From assembly GCF_025685685.1 (NCBI RefSeq), contig NZ_JAGSYH010000004.1:903386-967385 (forward strand): DNA of 64,000 bases, written 5' to 3'. Positions 45,326-54,510 of this stretch are shown here, piece by piece. How positions within the stretch are numbered: the first letter of the stretch is position 1; each line of letters starts with the position of its first letter. The DNA comes from Acidicapsa dinghuensis (GTDB lineage: Bacteria > Acidobacteriota > Terriglobia > Terriglobales > Acidobacteriaceae). The position numbers and the translations under genes were made by a program. The notes beneath the pieces are model-generated. The model was not told where the DNA came from and searched no databases. It saw only the letters and a program-made list of their open reading frames with translations.

Positions 45326-46363
45326 TTACTGTACTTTCCCCTGCGGTCTCAGCCTGCGCATATCCAGCGCACACTCGACGGCATTCTGCGCAGCCAAACG
45401 TAAATTATCGCTCGCAGCCCACAGCCAGAAACGGCTAGTTTCACCCGACAACCGGTCCACAGGTGGCTCAGGTTTAAGCAACACCAATACATCGTTCTGT
45501 CCGGCAGCAGCCAGGTTTGACGGAGAATCGGTCTCTTCGAGCACCAGGTCAATGTGATCGCCTCCGAACGCATCCTCAAGAGACGAAATCGGCACCGCCT
45601 GGTCTAATTCCACACAGATGGAGAAAACATTCGCGTGGAACACTGGCGCCTGCAACACCTGCAGTCGGATCTGTGGCAACCTGTCACCAGCTAGAGCGGC
45701 ATAGTGACGTCGGATTTTCGCTTCTGACCGCGCAAGGTTAGCCGATGCACTTTCACCAAAACTGCCGAGCACGTTATAGGCTACCTGTGTATCAAAAATC
45801 GCTCGTGGCAAACCTTGAAAGCTCAATAAACTTACCGTTTGCTGATGTAGCTCATCCAGGCCGTTCTTGCCATACTCAGACGCCGGTTGTAACACGGTTG
45901 CGGCTACGAACCGTAAATCCGCCAGGATGCTAAGCCGATCCATTAGCAGAGCCAGTGTCAACGCAGCGGAATTAGCAGGTACCACCGCTTTGGTCAAAAG
46001 GTCTGGCGATTTGGCCCCCTCCCCCAGCCATGGGGCTTCAATCAGCACTCCTGCCTCGCCATCCAACGTCGATGTTAGATCGATGACTGTCGATCCAGCG
46101 GCCATTGCGCGCTTCCAGTAGCGCGCAGTCATTTCCTCGCTTCCAGCGAAGAACGTAAAGTCGATCTGGTCAAATGAATCATCGCTAACAGCCTCCACCA
46201 GCGTAACCTCATCGCCGATCTGCTCCAGCTGCCCTTGCGCCTCTGCCTCATCCAGCAGCACAAATCGTGCTCCAGCCAACGGGGACTCCGTCAGGCATTC
46301 CTTCAATTCCTTGCCTACCAGTGAGGAAGCACCTACCAACGCAACTTTGTAATCAATAGTCAT
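45326..46363 (-). CDS. Asd/ArgC-type protein lacking the catalytic cysteine
   Basis: A 345-residue protein with the aspartate-semialdehyde dehydrogenase layout: NADP-binding VALVGASSLVGKELKECL, the middle SEEMTARYWKRAMAAGSTVIDLT, and the dimerisation domain (ATVLQPASEYGKNGLDELHQQT). Where true enzymes carry the nucleophilic Cys (consensus PNCST), this one reads VVPANSAALTLALL, so the Cys is absent and dehydrogenase activity is unlikely. This resembles the E. coli Usg-1 type paralogue. A structural, regulatory or alternative role is possible. It is followed upstream by pssA on the same strand, 13 bases away, so the three genes psd-pssA-asd-like may form one transcript. Confidence 0.87.
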   Translation of the reverse strand: MTIDYKVALVGASSLVGKELKECLTESPLAGARFVLLDEAEAQGQLEQIGDEVTLVEAVSDDSFDQIDFTFFAGSEEMTARYWKRAMAAGSTVIDLTSTLDGEAGVLIEAPWLGEGAKSPDLLTKAVVPANSAALTLALLMDRLSILADLRFVAATVLQPASEYGKNGLDELHQQTVSLLSFQGLPRAIFDTQVAYNVLGSFGESASANLARSEAKIRRHYAALAGDRLPQIRLQVLQAPVFHANVFSICVELDQAVPISSLEDAFGGDHIDLVLEETDSPSNLAAAGQNDVLVLLKPEPPVDRLSGETSRFWLWAASDNLRLAAQNAVECALDMRRLRPQGKVQ

Positions 46364-46376
46364 CTGGCTTCAAATC

Positions 46377-47426
46377 CTAAATCTCATCACCATTGCTGGA
46401 ATGCGGCTGCGAATCATCTGCATGTGGAGCGCCGTACAGATATCCGTGCGAGCGCGTATATTCGTCATGCCGAACATCGCTGCTGGCGTCGCGGTCCTCT
46501 TCCTGACCGGGATTATGAACCATTTGCTCATATTCACTCGCAAAAGCGGGTACAGTGCCGGCACCTTGACTACGCGGCATCTGACGCCTGCGTCTTGACC
46601 ACGAGTAAGCCGCCCTCGCCCAGATTCCCGAGAACATATACACCAAGGTCAGGATAAAAAGCGCTCCGCTCGAAAATCGAAAGACGATAAATAGCACAAT
46701 CGCCAGCAACACCAAGAGCTGAAATGGCTGGCGGCTGCTAAGATTGATCTCCTTCCCTGACCAAAAGCGCCAGGTACTTACCATAAGAAATCCCAGCAGC
46801 CCGACAAGCCCAGCCCAGAGCAGAGGGAACCACCCATATGGAACCGGATAGCCATAGCAAAAATGCACTGTAGTTGCAATCATGCCTGCAGCCGCTGGGA
46901 TCGGCATACCCACAAAATATTTACGATCCAGCCTGCCTGGATTTCTTGGCTTCGGGTTGTTGCTGGTATTGAACCGTGCCAGCCGCGACACGCCACACAG
47001 GAGAAATAGGAAACAGACAAATGAGCCGATCTGCAAAAGCGTTCTACGTAGATCGGGATTTATATCTGTCGACAGTCCACGAAATCCCCACACAAACGCC
47101 AGCAGACTTGGCGCAACCCCAAACGTAATTGCGTCGGCCAGCGAATCCAGTTCTTTACCGAAGTCACTGGCGGTATTCGTCAAGCGTGCAATGCGGCCAT
47201 CAAGCGAATCAAACGGTATCGCGATGCATATAGCAATCGCGGCCCAATCCAGATGCTGCGCGGCTGATACAGAACCGGTGGCATTGACCGAGTCCAGAGT
47301 CTGTGTAATGGCAATATAGCCAGCGCCGATACTGCCAGCCGTAAATAACGACGGGAGTAGAAACATACCCCGACGTACGCGCGCCGCACGTTGCTCTTTA
47401 TCCAGCCTCACAAAAGGCGAGTTCAA
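46377..47426 (-). CDS. pssA: CDP-diacylglycerol-serine O-phosphatidyltransferase
   Basis: A 349-residue integral membrane enzyme making phosphatidylserine. The CDP-alcohol phosphatidyltransferase motif is complete ([26 protein letters not shown]). About eight hydrophobic segments follow, including [15 protein letters not shown]. The C-terminal 80 residues are a polar extension not needed for catalysis. The TTG start at 47426 overlaps the psd stop as TTGA and has GAGG seven bases upstream, so translation is coupled to psd. The enzyme supplies substrate to Psd encoded just before it. Confidence 0.95.
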   Translation of the reverse strand: MNSPFVRLDKEQRAARVRRGMFLLPSLFTAGSIGAGYIAITQTLDSVNATGSVSAAQHLDWAAIAICIAIPFDSLDGRIARLTNTASDFGKELDSLADAITFGVAPSLLAFVWGFRGLSTDINPDLRRTLLQIGSFVCFLFLLCGVSRLARFNTSNNPKPRNPGRLDRKYFVGMPIPAAAGMIATTVHFCYGYPVPYGWFPLLWAGLVGLLGFLMVSTWRFWSGKEINLSSRQPFQLLVLLAIVLFIVFRFSSGALFILTLVYMFSGIWARAAYSWSRRRRQMPRSQGAGTVPAFASEYEQMVHNPGQEEDRDASSDVRHDEYTRSHGYLYGAPHADDSQPHSSNGDEI

Positions 47427-48064
47427 GCAAGTACCTCTATACTCATGCCTCTGGGCAAAGTCGCCAAAACCGATGAACCTCCCCGCACACGGACCCCGGG
47501 CTTGACCTGAAGCACTGCTTCCGCTGGCAGTAAGACATCTACGCGTGACCCAAACTTGATAAGACCCACTCGTTCGCCGCGCTCGACCCTGCTACCTTCC
47601 CGAGGAACAAAGACAATACGGCGTGCAAGCAAACCGGCGATCTGCTTAAATGTCACTTCGACTCCGGTTTCACCGCGCACCGTAACAATGTTCTGCTCAT
47701 TCTGTCCCGCAGATGCCGGATTCATCGCGTTCAGATACTTGCCGCGCCGGTAGAGAACAGCAGAAATAGTTCCGGTAATAGGCGACCGGTTGACGTGGAC
47801 ATCAAATACGCTTAGGAAAATACTTATCCTCTGCTTCGGTCCATGCTCGGTCTCCAAGCAAATTGTTTCCGTTACCAGCCCGTCAGCAGGAGATACAACG
47901 AGGCCGGCTTCCCCTGGAATGGTCCGTTCTGGATCACGAAAAAACCAGAGAAAAAACGCAGCAAGCAGAAGAGGAATAATTGCCCAAGGCCAGCCCGCAA
48001 GCCACACAACAACCGCAGCCGCCGCCAACAAACCCAACCCGTAAAAGTAACCGTCTCGAACCAT
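47423..48064 (-). CDS. psd: Phosphatidylserine decarboxylase proenzyme (short type)
   Basis: A 213-residue membrane-associated decarboxylase that makes phosphatidylethanolamine. It begins with hydrophobic segments ([18 protein letters not shown]). Then come [27 protein letters not shown] and the self-cleavage site [12 protein letters not shown], where chain cleavage at Gly-Ser yields the pyruvoyl group; canonical enzymes have LGST/LGSS. It is of the short PSD-B type. ATG 48064 is chosen over a TTG at 48073. A TATAAT hexamer lies just upstream at 48076-48081 on the same strand, so the leader may be very short. Confidence 0.94.
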   Translation of the reverse strand: MVRDGYFYGLGLLAAAAVVVWLAGWPWAIIPLLLAAFFLWFFRDPERTIPGEAGLVVSPADGLVTETICLETEHGPKQRISIFLSVFDVHVNRSPITGTISAVLYRRGKYLNAMNPASAGQNEQNIVTVRGETGVEVTFKQIAGLLARRIVFVPREGSRVERGERVGLIKFGSRVDVLLPAEAVLQVKPGVRVRGGSSVLATLPRGMSIEVLA

Positions 48065-48178
48065 AGTTCCCAACGATTATACGGGTGCTGAACCACCAGC
48101 GGCAGACTCATCCTCTCAGAACGCGTTCACCCCGTTAACCGAGTCATCGCGATCGAGCAAGCAAGTATCAATAAATAA

Positions 48179-48394
48179 TTAAGCCGAAACCACTACTGCC
48201 GCGTGGTGTTCGATCGCGGCAATCAGGTCTTTGGCGTGAAGTTTCAGCTTCTTCAGCCGAACCTCCTCCAACTGTTCATCCGATGAGAGATATGGCTTAT
48301 TCTGAAGCTCGTCTAAGCGCAGAGAGTACCGTTGATGTTCGGTCAAAAGGCGGTGAATCTCTGCGCTCGCTTGCGATTCGAGAAGTTCATCCAT
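48179..48394 (-). CDS. YdcH-like small protein (DUF465)
   Basis: A 71-residue all-helical protein matching the DUF465/YdcH family: HRLLTEHQRYSLRLDELQNKP near the N-terminus, then SSDEQLEEVRLKKLKLHAKDLI. It is a predicted short coiled-coil hairpin of unknown role. ATG 48394 has GAGGTG five bases upstream; the open frame continues upstream but lacks family sequence. Confidence 0.87.
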   Translation of the reverse strand: MDELLESQASAEIHRLLTEHQRYSLRLDELQNKPYLSSDEQLEEVRLKKLKLHAKDLIAAIEHHAAVVVSA

Positions 48395-49067
48395 AGGACA
48401 CCTCGTCTGATATCGAACATTAATGTATACGCCCGATGAATTGCAGAGAGCAACCCCAGATTCACTTAATCTCACATCGAAAATGTGGATATCCCTTCCG
48501 TAATACCCGACCTCTCACCTGCGAAATGCCGACAACTGCTCCAGTTTCAGTCCCTCATCGCCCGATAGGCACAAACAGCTCTGCATCATCTCTCCCACGA
48601 TACGTATTTCCTGATTTAGGACAAGGGAATCGGTAGGCTATGGAGCCGGTATTGATCCGAGACATGAGACAGACGAGAAACTTTGCATTATCGCGAGATA
48701 ACCACCCCACAACGATCGCAACCGCAGCTTCAAGGTCAGATTCTTGCCTTCGAGTCGCGTAGAAATTCAAAAGACACAGAGAAAATCCCGAGCAATGATC
48801 TGTGCCACACCATTCAATGCGAATCATTGCACTCAAAGGCTCACACCAGCCTCCGATCATCATTGACCGCACTACCAAGGCAGATCAGAGCATAAACAGA
48901 ACAGCAATTATCGCTTTCGAATTCAGTTGCTTACCGGGTTGCTGCCGCGCAAATACATCGAAGACCCGTGCCCTGGAACACCCTACTTGAACTCGTGAAC
49001 CGATCTCTTCGATTGCCTGTTCATGTCCAGGTTTGACCCACCGGGAACCCCATTGTTACAATCAATT
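48395..49067. other. Gene-poor gap before initiator tRNA
   Basis: I see no supported gene in these 673 bases. Several open frames of 60-107 codons occur on both strands but lack ribosome sites, domain motifs or coherent composition. The promoter of the tRNA should lie at the right end. Confidence 0.6.
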
Positions 49068-49144
<77 letters not shown>

Positions 49145-49153
49145 TTTAGGAAA

Positions 49154-49432
49154 TTACGACCCCACAGAACCCCACAATAAGGATTCTGAGTGCGCATTGC
49201 CTTTTGATTCCGCCGAATCGGAGGGCTTTTCTACTGGTACAAACATCCGAACCACGCGGTTATTTGCCTCGGCTCTTGCCTTGTGACTCGATGAGCCATA
49301 GATGTTCATCGTGGTGCTGACGTAGGCGTGCCGCATCAGCTTCTGCTGGACGCCTACGGGTGCCCCCGTCTCGTCAAGCAGCGTGCGGTAGGTGTGCCGC
49401 AGCGCATGCCATCCGGGTCCTCGAATGCCCAA
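49154..49432 (-). pseudogene. Tyrosine recombinase (integrase) C-terminal remnant
   Basis: The 92-codon frame carries the catalytic C-terminus of a phage-type integrase: Arg in WHALRHTYRT, the following LDETGAPVGVQQKLMRHAYVSTTMNIYG with the HxxH/R histidine and the tyrosine nucleophile in NIYG. A stop codon directly precedes this segment and the first two thirds of the enzyme (with the first catalytic Arg) are missing, so it is inactive. It points toward the tRNA-Met 3' end, the standard arrangement of an island integrase. Confidence 0.85.
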
Positions 49433-49532
49433 TCACCTCCCTTACCGCGCCACTTCTGGCGATTTCCCATCCGCGGAGCTTTGGCAACCGGAAACATGAA
49501 TAGAACCAGACTGTCCCTCTGTCCGGCCGAGG

Positions 49533-49574
49533 TCCAATACTTCCTATTGATCGGCCAATAACTGCGAGTTATCG
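49533..49574 (-). repeat. Left copy of a 43-bp inverted repeat with internal dyad
   Basis: The outer 22 bases (49533-49554) match the reverse complement of 50836-50857 at 21 of 22 positions. The inner part holds a perfect dyad ATAACT-GCG-AGTTAT at 49558-49572. The rest of 49433-49783 shows no supported gene. Confidence 0.7.
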
Positions 49575-49783
49575 GGGTTTACTATCTCTAAGATTGCGTT
49601 GATGTTTACATCTTTTGGGGACGCCATTACAGAAAGCAAACCCCTAGAGTCTGGCGTAAATTTGGCCAAAATGTCTTGCCCTTATTGCGCCTTTGAGGAT
49701 GCGGAGGCAAGATTTCTACAGATGGATCGTAGTTTTGTCCGATTCCTGAGTGGCATCGCTCTTTGCAGCTGAGTTGAAGGGCT

Positions 49784-50793
49784 ATGTACGATTGGGCCGA
49801 ATTTCGTCATTTTAGATACTTGTTGAAAATTCTTGAAAAGCGCGGCTTCCGTCCCGCCGCAGAAGAGTTGTTTACGTCTCAACCGAATTTGACCGTGCAG
49901 GCACGGCAGTTTCAAGACAATGCATCCGTGCGCTCTTTCATAAAACGAAAAGTGGCCAGCTTTTACCGACGAAAGCAGGTACGGCCTTCGTCGTTCTCGC
50001 TCGCGACCTGCTTGAATACCGAGACGAAGTGATCGATGCGGTGGTTGCTATCGAGCGAAACGAGTTCAACTCAGTGCGCTTGGGGACAACACCGCTAGTA
50101 GACGAGAACGTCTTCCGAAGGGTGTGTGCTCTACACAAGGAACTACTGCCGGCCTGTGTCATCCGGCCTACCCACGGGGATACGACCCAACTTGCTCAAG
50201 AAGTGCTCGCTGGCATCGTCGATGCCGCGATCATTACATTACCTCTCAAGCATTCCGAACTGCATATCGAAGAAATTCGACGCGAGCGAATAGTTGTCTG
50301 CCTGTGAAGAGACCATCCATTGGCCTCGAAGGCTACCCTCCCAGCATTAGATCTGCAGAGTAATCTCACGATTTTTTATCACCCACAGCGTCATCCAGGA
50401 GCTCACAAGAGACTATTGGAACTCCTGAGTGGTGTGGGAGTTTTTGTAGAAGAATTCTCGCGCGCATCGCATCCGTCCGAGGTGCAGAGTCTGGTCAGAA
50501 AAGGGCACGGTATTGCTCTCATTCGCGAAGGAACAACGCTGCCCGATGATTTGGTCACTCGGCCGATTGCGAGTGTGGACTGGACGGTCGATACCGCCAC
50601 CATCTATCACAAAGACAATCACTCAAGAAATATCCCCGCTCTCGTGAGAGCGCTCAGGCGGCATATAATGAAAATCGATCGAAAATCCGCACACTCTCCG
50701 GTCTCGCAACCCCAACTACCTACGAAGACAAGATCAGTTGAGCCGACTCAAGAGACGCCAGTTCAACTGTCTTTTTCTAAAGAAATCATCTGA
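49784..50793 (+). pseudogene. LysR-family regulator, inactivated by frameshift and stop
   Basis: The frame at 49784 encodes a LysR helix-turn-helix (FRHFRYLLKILEKRGFRPAAEEL, then SQPNLTVQARQFQDN). Near 49935 the reading shifts by one base into LFHKTKSGQLLPTKAG, VVLARDLLEYRDEVIDAV and the effector domain (VRLGTTPLVDENVFRRV). At 50305 a TGA interrupts ERIVVCL-stop-RDHPLAS, where an Arg codon is expected; the same frame then continues to the end (HPSEVQSLVRKGHGIALI). Two independent lesions make it a pseudogene. The target genes are not known. It lies between the two inverted repeats inside the decayed island. Confidence 0.88.
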
Positions 50794-50814
50794 TTCAACT
50801 TCAGATAAGACGGA

Positions 50815-50857
50815 GCGATAATTGCGGATTATCGCCCGATAAATAGGAAGTATTGGA
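50815..50857 (+). repeat. Right copy of the 43-bp inverted repeat with internal dyad
   Basis: The mirror of 49533-49574. Its dyad is longer and perfect: GCGATAAT-TGCGG-ATTATCGC at 50815-50835. The dyads differ in sequence between copies but both keep perfect base pairing. Confidence 0.7.
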
Positions 50858-50910
50858 TGCGACATCGGACTTGCCAAATGATCACGGCATATCCCGACTG
50901 AGACCAGTCG

Positions 50911-51141
50911 ATGAAGGTGCCGATGTCCCGCAACAGCCGATTCTTTCTCAATAAGAATTCCGTCTTTGGTGCTTTTGTCGCTTTTCCCTGCAGACGACTG
51001 AGCAACCTTGTTTCCACATTCCAACTGCTTCGGGTGATCCGCGTGATAGGGCCGACGATGGTCGCGCTCTCGTTCGCGGGAGCTGCTCACGCACAAGGGA
51101 CGATGGACTTCTCTGGTGCGCAAACGCTCATGCAAACTTTC
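50911..51141 (+). pseudogene. VirB2/TrbC-like pilin fragment (tentative)
   Basis: The frame contains a signal-peptide-like stretch (VIGPTMVALSFAGAAHAQ) followed by GTMDFSGAQTLMQTF, which resembles the mature N-terminus of VirB2/TrbC conjugation pilins. The two membrane helices that should follow are absent; after TFNV the frame runs into unrelated sequence that reads sensibly only on the other strand. No other conjugation gene is present. The identification rests on this short match. Confidence 0.4.
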
Positions 51142-51318
51142 AATGTGCGTCCTTCCACCGTTGAGTCGAAAATCAAAACTTCTTAGCTCTTCAAGGTTGT
51201 AGCCGAATAATCGGTGCACGCCCTCTAGGGTCAACGAGCAAACATCGACAACCTCAAGCAGAGTTTTGAGCGTTGGATGTTCGTTTGTCCTGGGTAGATT
51301 CGACAACAGATCTCGCAT
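51141..51318 (-). pseudogene. Fragment of an unidentified small protein
   Basis: The minus-strand frame from ATG 51318 reads MRDLLSNLPRTNEHPTLKTL and continues through VCSLTLEGVHRLFGYNLEEL to FDFRLNGGRTHI, which looks like real coding sequence. Just past this point it runs into the antisense of the pilin-like fragment, so its natural C-terminus is lost. I do not recognise the family. Confidence 0.4.
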
Positions 51319-51319
51319 C

Positions 51320-51661
51320 GCTGCTTCTCTATGTTCATATCGTCAGACCGTCTTAAACGCGTTCAAAGAAGTGGAGGATTATCTCGCAGCCGATCGGCGC
51401 CTAGTCGAGCAGATTCAGCGCCAGGAACTTGCAGTTAAAGCGGCACAACGGTATGAGGCTATCGCCACAAAGCGCTATAAGCTCGGCATCGACACCTATC
51501 TAAATGTACTCACCGCACAAAATAACGTCCTGACGACACAGCAAACTCTCACAACCCTCAAGACCAACCAGATGACTGCGGCAGTCCAGCTTGTTACTGC
51601 TTTGGGCGGAGATTGGAATGCAACGGAGTTGCCCAGCGAGAAAAAAGTTGCCCACAAGTGA
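51320..51661 (+). pseudogene. C-terminal fragment of TolC/NodT-type outer-membrane efflux protein
   Basis: From about 51337 the frame reads YRQTVLNAFKEVEDYLAADR, then a coiled-coil helix (AVKAAQRYEAIATKRYKLG), IDTYLNVLTAQNNVLTTQQ and a closing VQLVTALGGDWNATELP. This is the last helical hairpin and C-terminus of an outer-membrane factor of the NodT family. The N-terminal three quarters are missing, so it cannot form a channel. It is probably the stranded end of a resistance-efflux gene brought by the island. Confidence 0.78.
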
Positions 51662-51979
51662 CCAAATACCAACTCTCCAAGCTTGTTGTTATTGGAGCAG
51701 GGGTAGATCGATCGAAAAACATCGAGTAAATTTGTGTCAATTGAATAAACTCGGCTTCCGGATGTTGTTAAACGGTACCGCGCCTATCTGAAACGCAACC
51801 CCAAAGAGGGTAGTGATCCAGATGACCGGTTAAGGAATCTTCTGTCGCGCGCAAAGATCCCCGGCATCTGTCGTTCATCCCTTCTACTTAAGAATTCTGC
51901 AGCTCGCGCTAAAATTGGGTCTCGCTGGGATATTTCTCACGGCAAGAAGGCTGCAACAGTGGCCATATTGAACCATCTA
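51662..51979. other. Island tail without intact gene
   Basis: No intact gene. One plus-strand frame stays open from about 51741 (VVKRYRAYLKRNPKEG, then RLRNLLSRAKIPG) past the end of this gap but has no start codon and no recognised family; it may be another splinter. Confidence 0.5.
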
Positions 51980-53716
51980 CTATTTGAGACGCGGAACGCC
52001 TTTGCCCCACGTCTCCGGGGGCGCTAGCTCTCGTCGGATCGGCGTCGTAGTCATGTCGCGTTCGTTGCTGGTGAAGATACGCTCCCCTTGTGAGACCAGA
52101 TAATCCGCAGTACGCGCGGCGAGAGCTTGGATGGTGAGTCCGGGATTTGCCGAGCCCTGTGTGGGAAACAGACTTCCGTCGCAAACGAAGAGATTCGGAA
52201 TATCGTGGCTGCGGCCAAACTTATCGACCACCGATGTGCGAGGATCTGATCCCATCCGGCAGGCGCCGACCAGGTGTGCGTATCGCGCTTCTTGCACTAC
52301 CTCGGTCGCACCCGCTGCCTGCATCACTTCTTCGGTTTTTTCTCTTGCTGCTTTGATCAGTTTCTTGTCGTTCTCGTGAAGATTGAATGTGACGTGCGCG
52401 ATGGGCAGACCGAAGCAGTCTTTGTCTTCGGAGAGCGTGACGGCGTTATCTTTCCAGGGAAGTATCTCTCCCAACAGACCGAACGCCGCCCAGTGGTTGT
52501 AATCCATCATTTCGCGGCGCAGTCCCCAGCCCCAGGCCTTCTTGGCTGCGAGCACCTGCTTACCAAAAGCCACTGGCAGCGGCCCGACTGTCTGGATGGC
52601 AAAGCCGCGAGCAAAATCATTTTTCGGATTCGTCTCATAAAACTCTTCCGTGAGAGCATGCGCCGGGGGCGCCTTGTACATGCGTACAGGCTGTTCGAAT
52701 CTACCCAACACAACATTTCCAGCCTGCGCCATCAGGTAGCGGCCGATGGTTCCGCTCGAATTTCCAAGTCCTTTTTCATGACCTGGGCAAGCGGAATTCA
52801 ACAAAAGACGCGGAGTTTCAATCGCGTAACCTGAAACGATGACAGCCTTCGCGCGTTGAAAGTGCGAGTGGCCTTCATTGTCGAAATAGTGGACTCCAGT
52901 GACGCGGCCATCCTTGCCGAGTTCGATCCTTGAAACCATACTGCGATCGCGAATCTCGGCTCCTGTCCTGATAGCGTCGGGTACATGGGTCACGAGAGTG
53001 CTGGCTTTCGCGCCGACCTTGCATCCCTGTATGCAAAAGCCGCGATAAATGCAATGCGGGCGGTCTCCGTGAGAGCCGGAAAGGATCGCGACCGGACCAC
53101 CGATCGAGACAGGAATATTCAATGCACTACAACCTTTGATGAGTGCATTGCCCACGCCGCCCATCGGGTGTGGACCGTAGGCGTAACCATGCGGATGTCC
53201 CCACGGATAATAGGCGGGTCCTGAAACAGGCATCTCCAGCTCAAGCTGCTCGTAGTAGGGTCTGATCTCGTCGTATGTAATCGGCCAGTCCGCACCTACG
53301 CTGTCGCGTGTGTAGATTTCGAAATCGGAGGGGTGAAGCCTCGGCGTAAATGCGGCCCAGTGGACGGAACCTCCGCCGACTCCTTTCCCACAATTATTGG
53401 CTCCGAGAGCTAATGGATCAGTACCACCTGTCACGCGCGGCTCCGTCCAGTAGAGTTCATGCGAGCCGGCCTCGTCGCTGACCCAATCGTGTTCCGTATC
53501 CCAGAACGGACCCGCCTCAAGCCCCACCACGTTGAAGCCCGCACGCGCCAGCCGCTGCAAGAGAACTCCACCAGCTGAACCTACGCCAACGATGACATAA
53601 TCGACGTCCTCATACTCGCGAAAACGTCGCATGGGCATGTGAATGGATTGCAACGGGCCCACTCGATACTTGTTCGATGAGGGCGTCTCGAATTCTCCGA
53701 GAAGAGGCTTCTTCAA
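51980..53716 (-). CDS. GMC-family flavoprotein dehydrogenase
   Basis: A 578-residue FAD enzyme of the GMC family, the catalytic subunit type of membrane sugar or sugar-acid dehydrogenases such as gluconate 2-dehydrogenase. FAD binding is at DYVIVGVGSAGGVLLQRL, with KGVGGGSVHWAAFTPR as the second nucleotide motif. CIYRGFCIQGCKVGAKAS holds three Cys, as in related membrane dehydrogenases. The C-terminal GMC domain reads LFPTQGSANPGLTIQALA, with the conserved active-site His/Asn region. The start is a TTG at 53716, supported by AGGAG seven bases upstream, and it overlaps the stop of the subunit-3-like gene by four bases. No cytochrome subunit gene follows, so electrons must leave by another route. 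Confidence 0.94.
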   Translation of the reverse strand: MKKPLLGEFETPSSNKYRVGPLQSIHMPMRRFREYEDVDYVIVGVGSAGGVLLQRLARAGFNVVGLEAGPFWDTEHDWVSDEAGSHELYWTEPRVTGGTDPLALGANNCGKGVGGGSVHWAAFTPRLHPSDFEIYTRDSVGADWPITYDEIRPYYEQLELEMPVSGPAYYPWGHPHGYAYGPHPMGGVGNALIKGCSALNIPVSIGGPVAILSGSHGDRPHCIYRGFCIQGCKVGAKASTLVTHVPDAIRTGAEIRDRSMVSRIELGKDGRVTGVHYFDNEGHSHFQRAKAVIVSGYAIETPRLLLNSACPGHEKGLGNSSGTIGRYLMAQAGNVVLGRFEQPVRMYKAPPAHALTEEFYETNPKNDFARGFAIQTVGPLPVAFGKQVLAAKKAWGWGLRREMMDYNHWAAFGLLGEILPWKDNAVTLSEDKDCFGLPIAHVTFNLHENDKKLIKAAREKTEEVMQAAGATEVVQEARYAHLVGACRMGSDPRTSVVDKFGRSHDIPNLFVCDGSLFPTQGSANPGLTIQALAARTADYLVSQGERIFTSNERDMTTTPIRRELAPPETWGKGVPRLK

Positions 53717-54510
53717 CGCCGCGCTCCTTTGGATGAGCGAACCGGAAGACTGTGCTGTCCGGATTCGGCATGGTGGCTTGGCGAAGAGTCAACCTCGGCG
53801 GACGCAGAGTTGGCCGGCGCGAGCCAGACGTAGCGTTGCTCTTCTACTTCCCAGGGCTCAGGCTCGCCGCGTTCCAGGCGCGTGTATGCACGCGGGTAAG
53901 CCGGACCACCAAAGCCGATCTCATCCCAGGCCCACGGATGCGCGTAGTACGCGTCAATCGCATCGCCCATGATCATCTGCCAGAAGCGGTGCACTGACAT
54001 GTGCTTCCATATCTCCTGGGCGGCTTCGGGCTTGCCGTCGTGAATGGCCTTGAGCACGAGGTCCTGTTCGAGATAGGGCAGCACCAGAAACTTGCCGCGA
54101 TACCGATGTTGCGCCTCGCGATCGATAGCCTCAATCCCAATCTCGTACACCACGCGATCCGGCGGCATGGTTTCATAGCGATAGCCGGCGGTCTGATCGT
54201 TCGCGAGACGATGATCGAGAGTAGCAACGATCGGTATCTGCCTCTCCGGTATTCGATCGGTTTGCGGAATCAGATGCGCAAACACGGTGGTCCAGAAGGT
54301 CCACGCCTCCGCCGCAAAGAATTTAGGTTCCGGCGGATGCTTCACTCGTTTGTCGACGACCGCGCGTGTCGCAGTATCCCAGAATGCGCCTTGCGAAAGA
54401 GTGCTGAAGCCTGGATAGTAGCCGGGCTGCGAACGCGGTGGAAGCGGCTCGCCGGTTTTCGGATCGCGCGGGCAAAGGATGGGATCTACACCGTCGAAAT
54501 GCGACTTCAT
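53713..54510 (-). CDS. Gluconate 2-dehydrogenase subunit 3-like protein
   Basis: A 265-residue protein resembling the gluconate 2-dehydrogenase subunit 3 family, which helps export or assemble the GMC flavoprotein. The core region FWTTVFAHLIPQTDRIPERQIPIVATLD to LVLKAIHDGKPEAAQEIWKHM and FWQMIMGDAIDAYYAHPWAW matches the family pattern. It is longer than typical members and shows no clear twin-arginine signal in its N-terminus (MKSHFDGVDPILCPRDPKTG). ATG 54510 has GGAGG five bases upstream and overlaps the upstream membrane gene as ATGA; the stop overlaps the GMC gene. The three proteins are therefore made in step and likely form one complex. Confidence 0.86.
   Translation of the reverse strand: MKSHFDGVDPILCPRDPKTGEPLPPRSQPGYYPGFSTLSQGAFWDTATRAVVDKRVKHPPEPKFFAAEAWTFWTTVFAHLIPQTDRIPERQIPIVATLDHRLANDQTAGYRYETMPPDRVVYEIGIEAIDREAQHRYRGKFLVLPYLEQDLVLKAIHDGKPEAAQEIWKHMSVHRFWQMIMGDAIDAYYAHPWAWDEIGFGGPAYPRAYTRLERGEPEPWEVEEQRYVWLAPANSASAEVDSSPSHHAESGQHSLPVRSSKGARR

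Noticed and set aside
48555..48878. A 107-codon minus-strand frame in the gap before the initiator tRNA
   Set aside because: It has no ribosome site, no recognisable domain and a composition rich in Cys, Arg and Trp typical of chance frames; the CPKSG motif alone is not enough.
49671..49772. A 33-codon frame beginning MSCPYCAFEDAEARF with a CxxC motif
   Set aside because: No ribosome site, too short, and inside a decayed region where chance frames are expected.
50734..51318. A single 194-residue protein on the minus strand
   Set aside because: Only the first 58 residues look like coding sequence; the rest is the antisense of the pilin-like fragment and of the region before it, so it was listed as a fragment.
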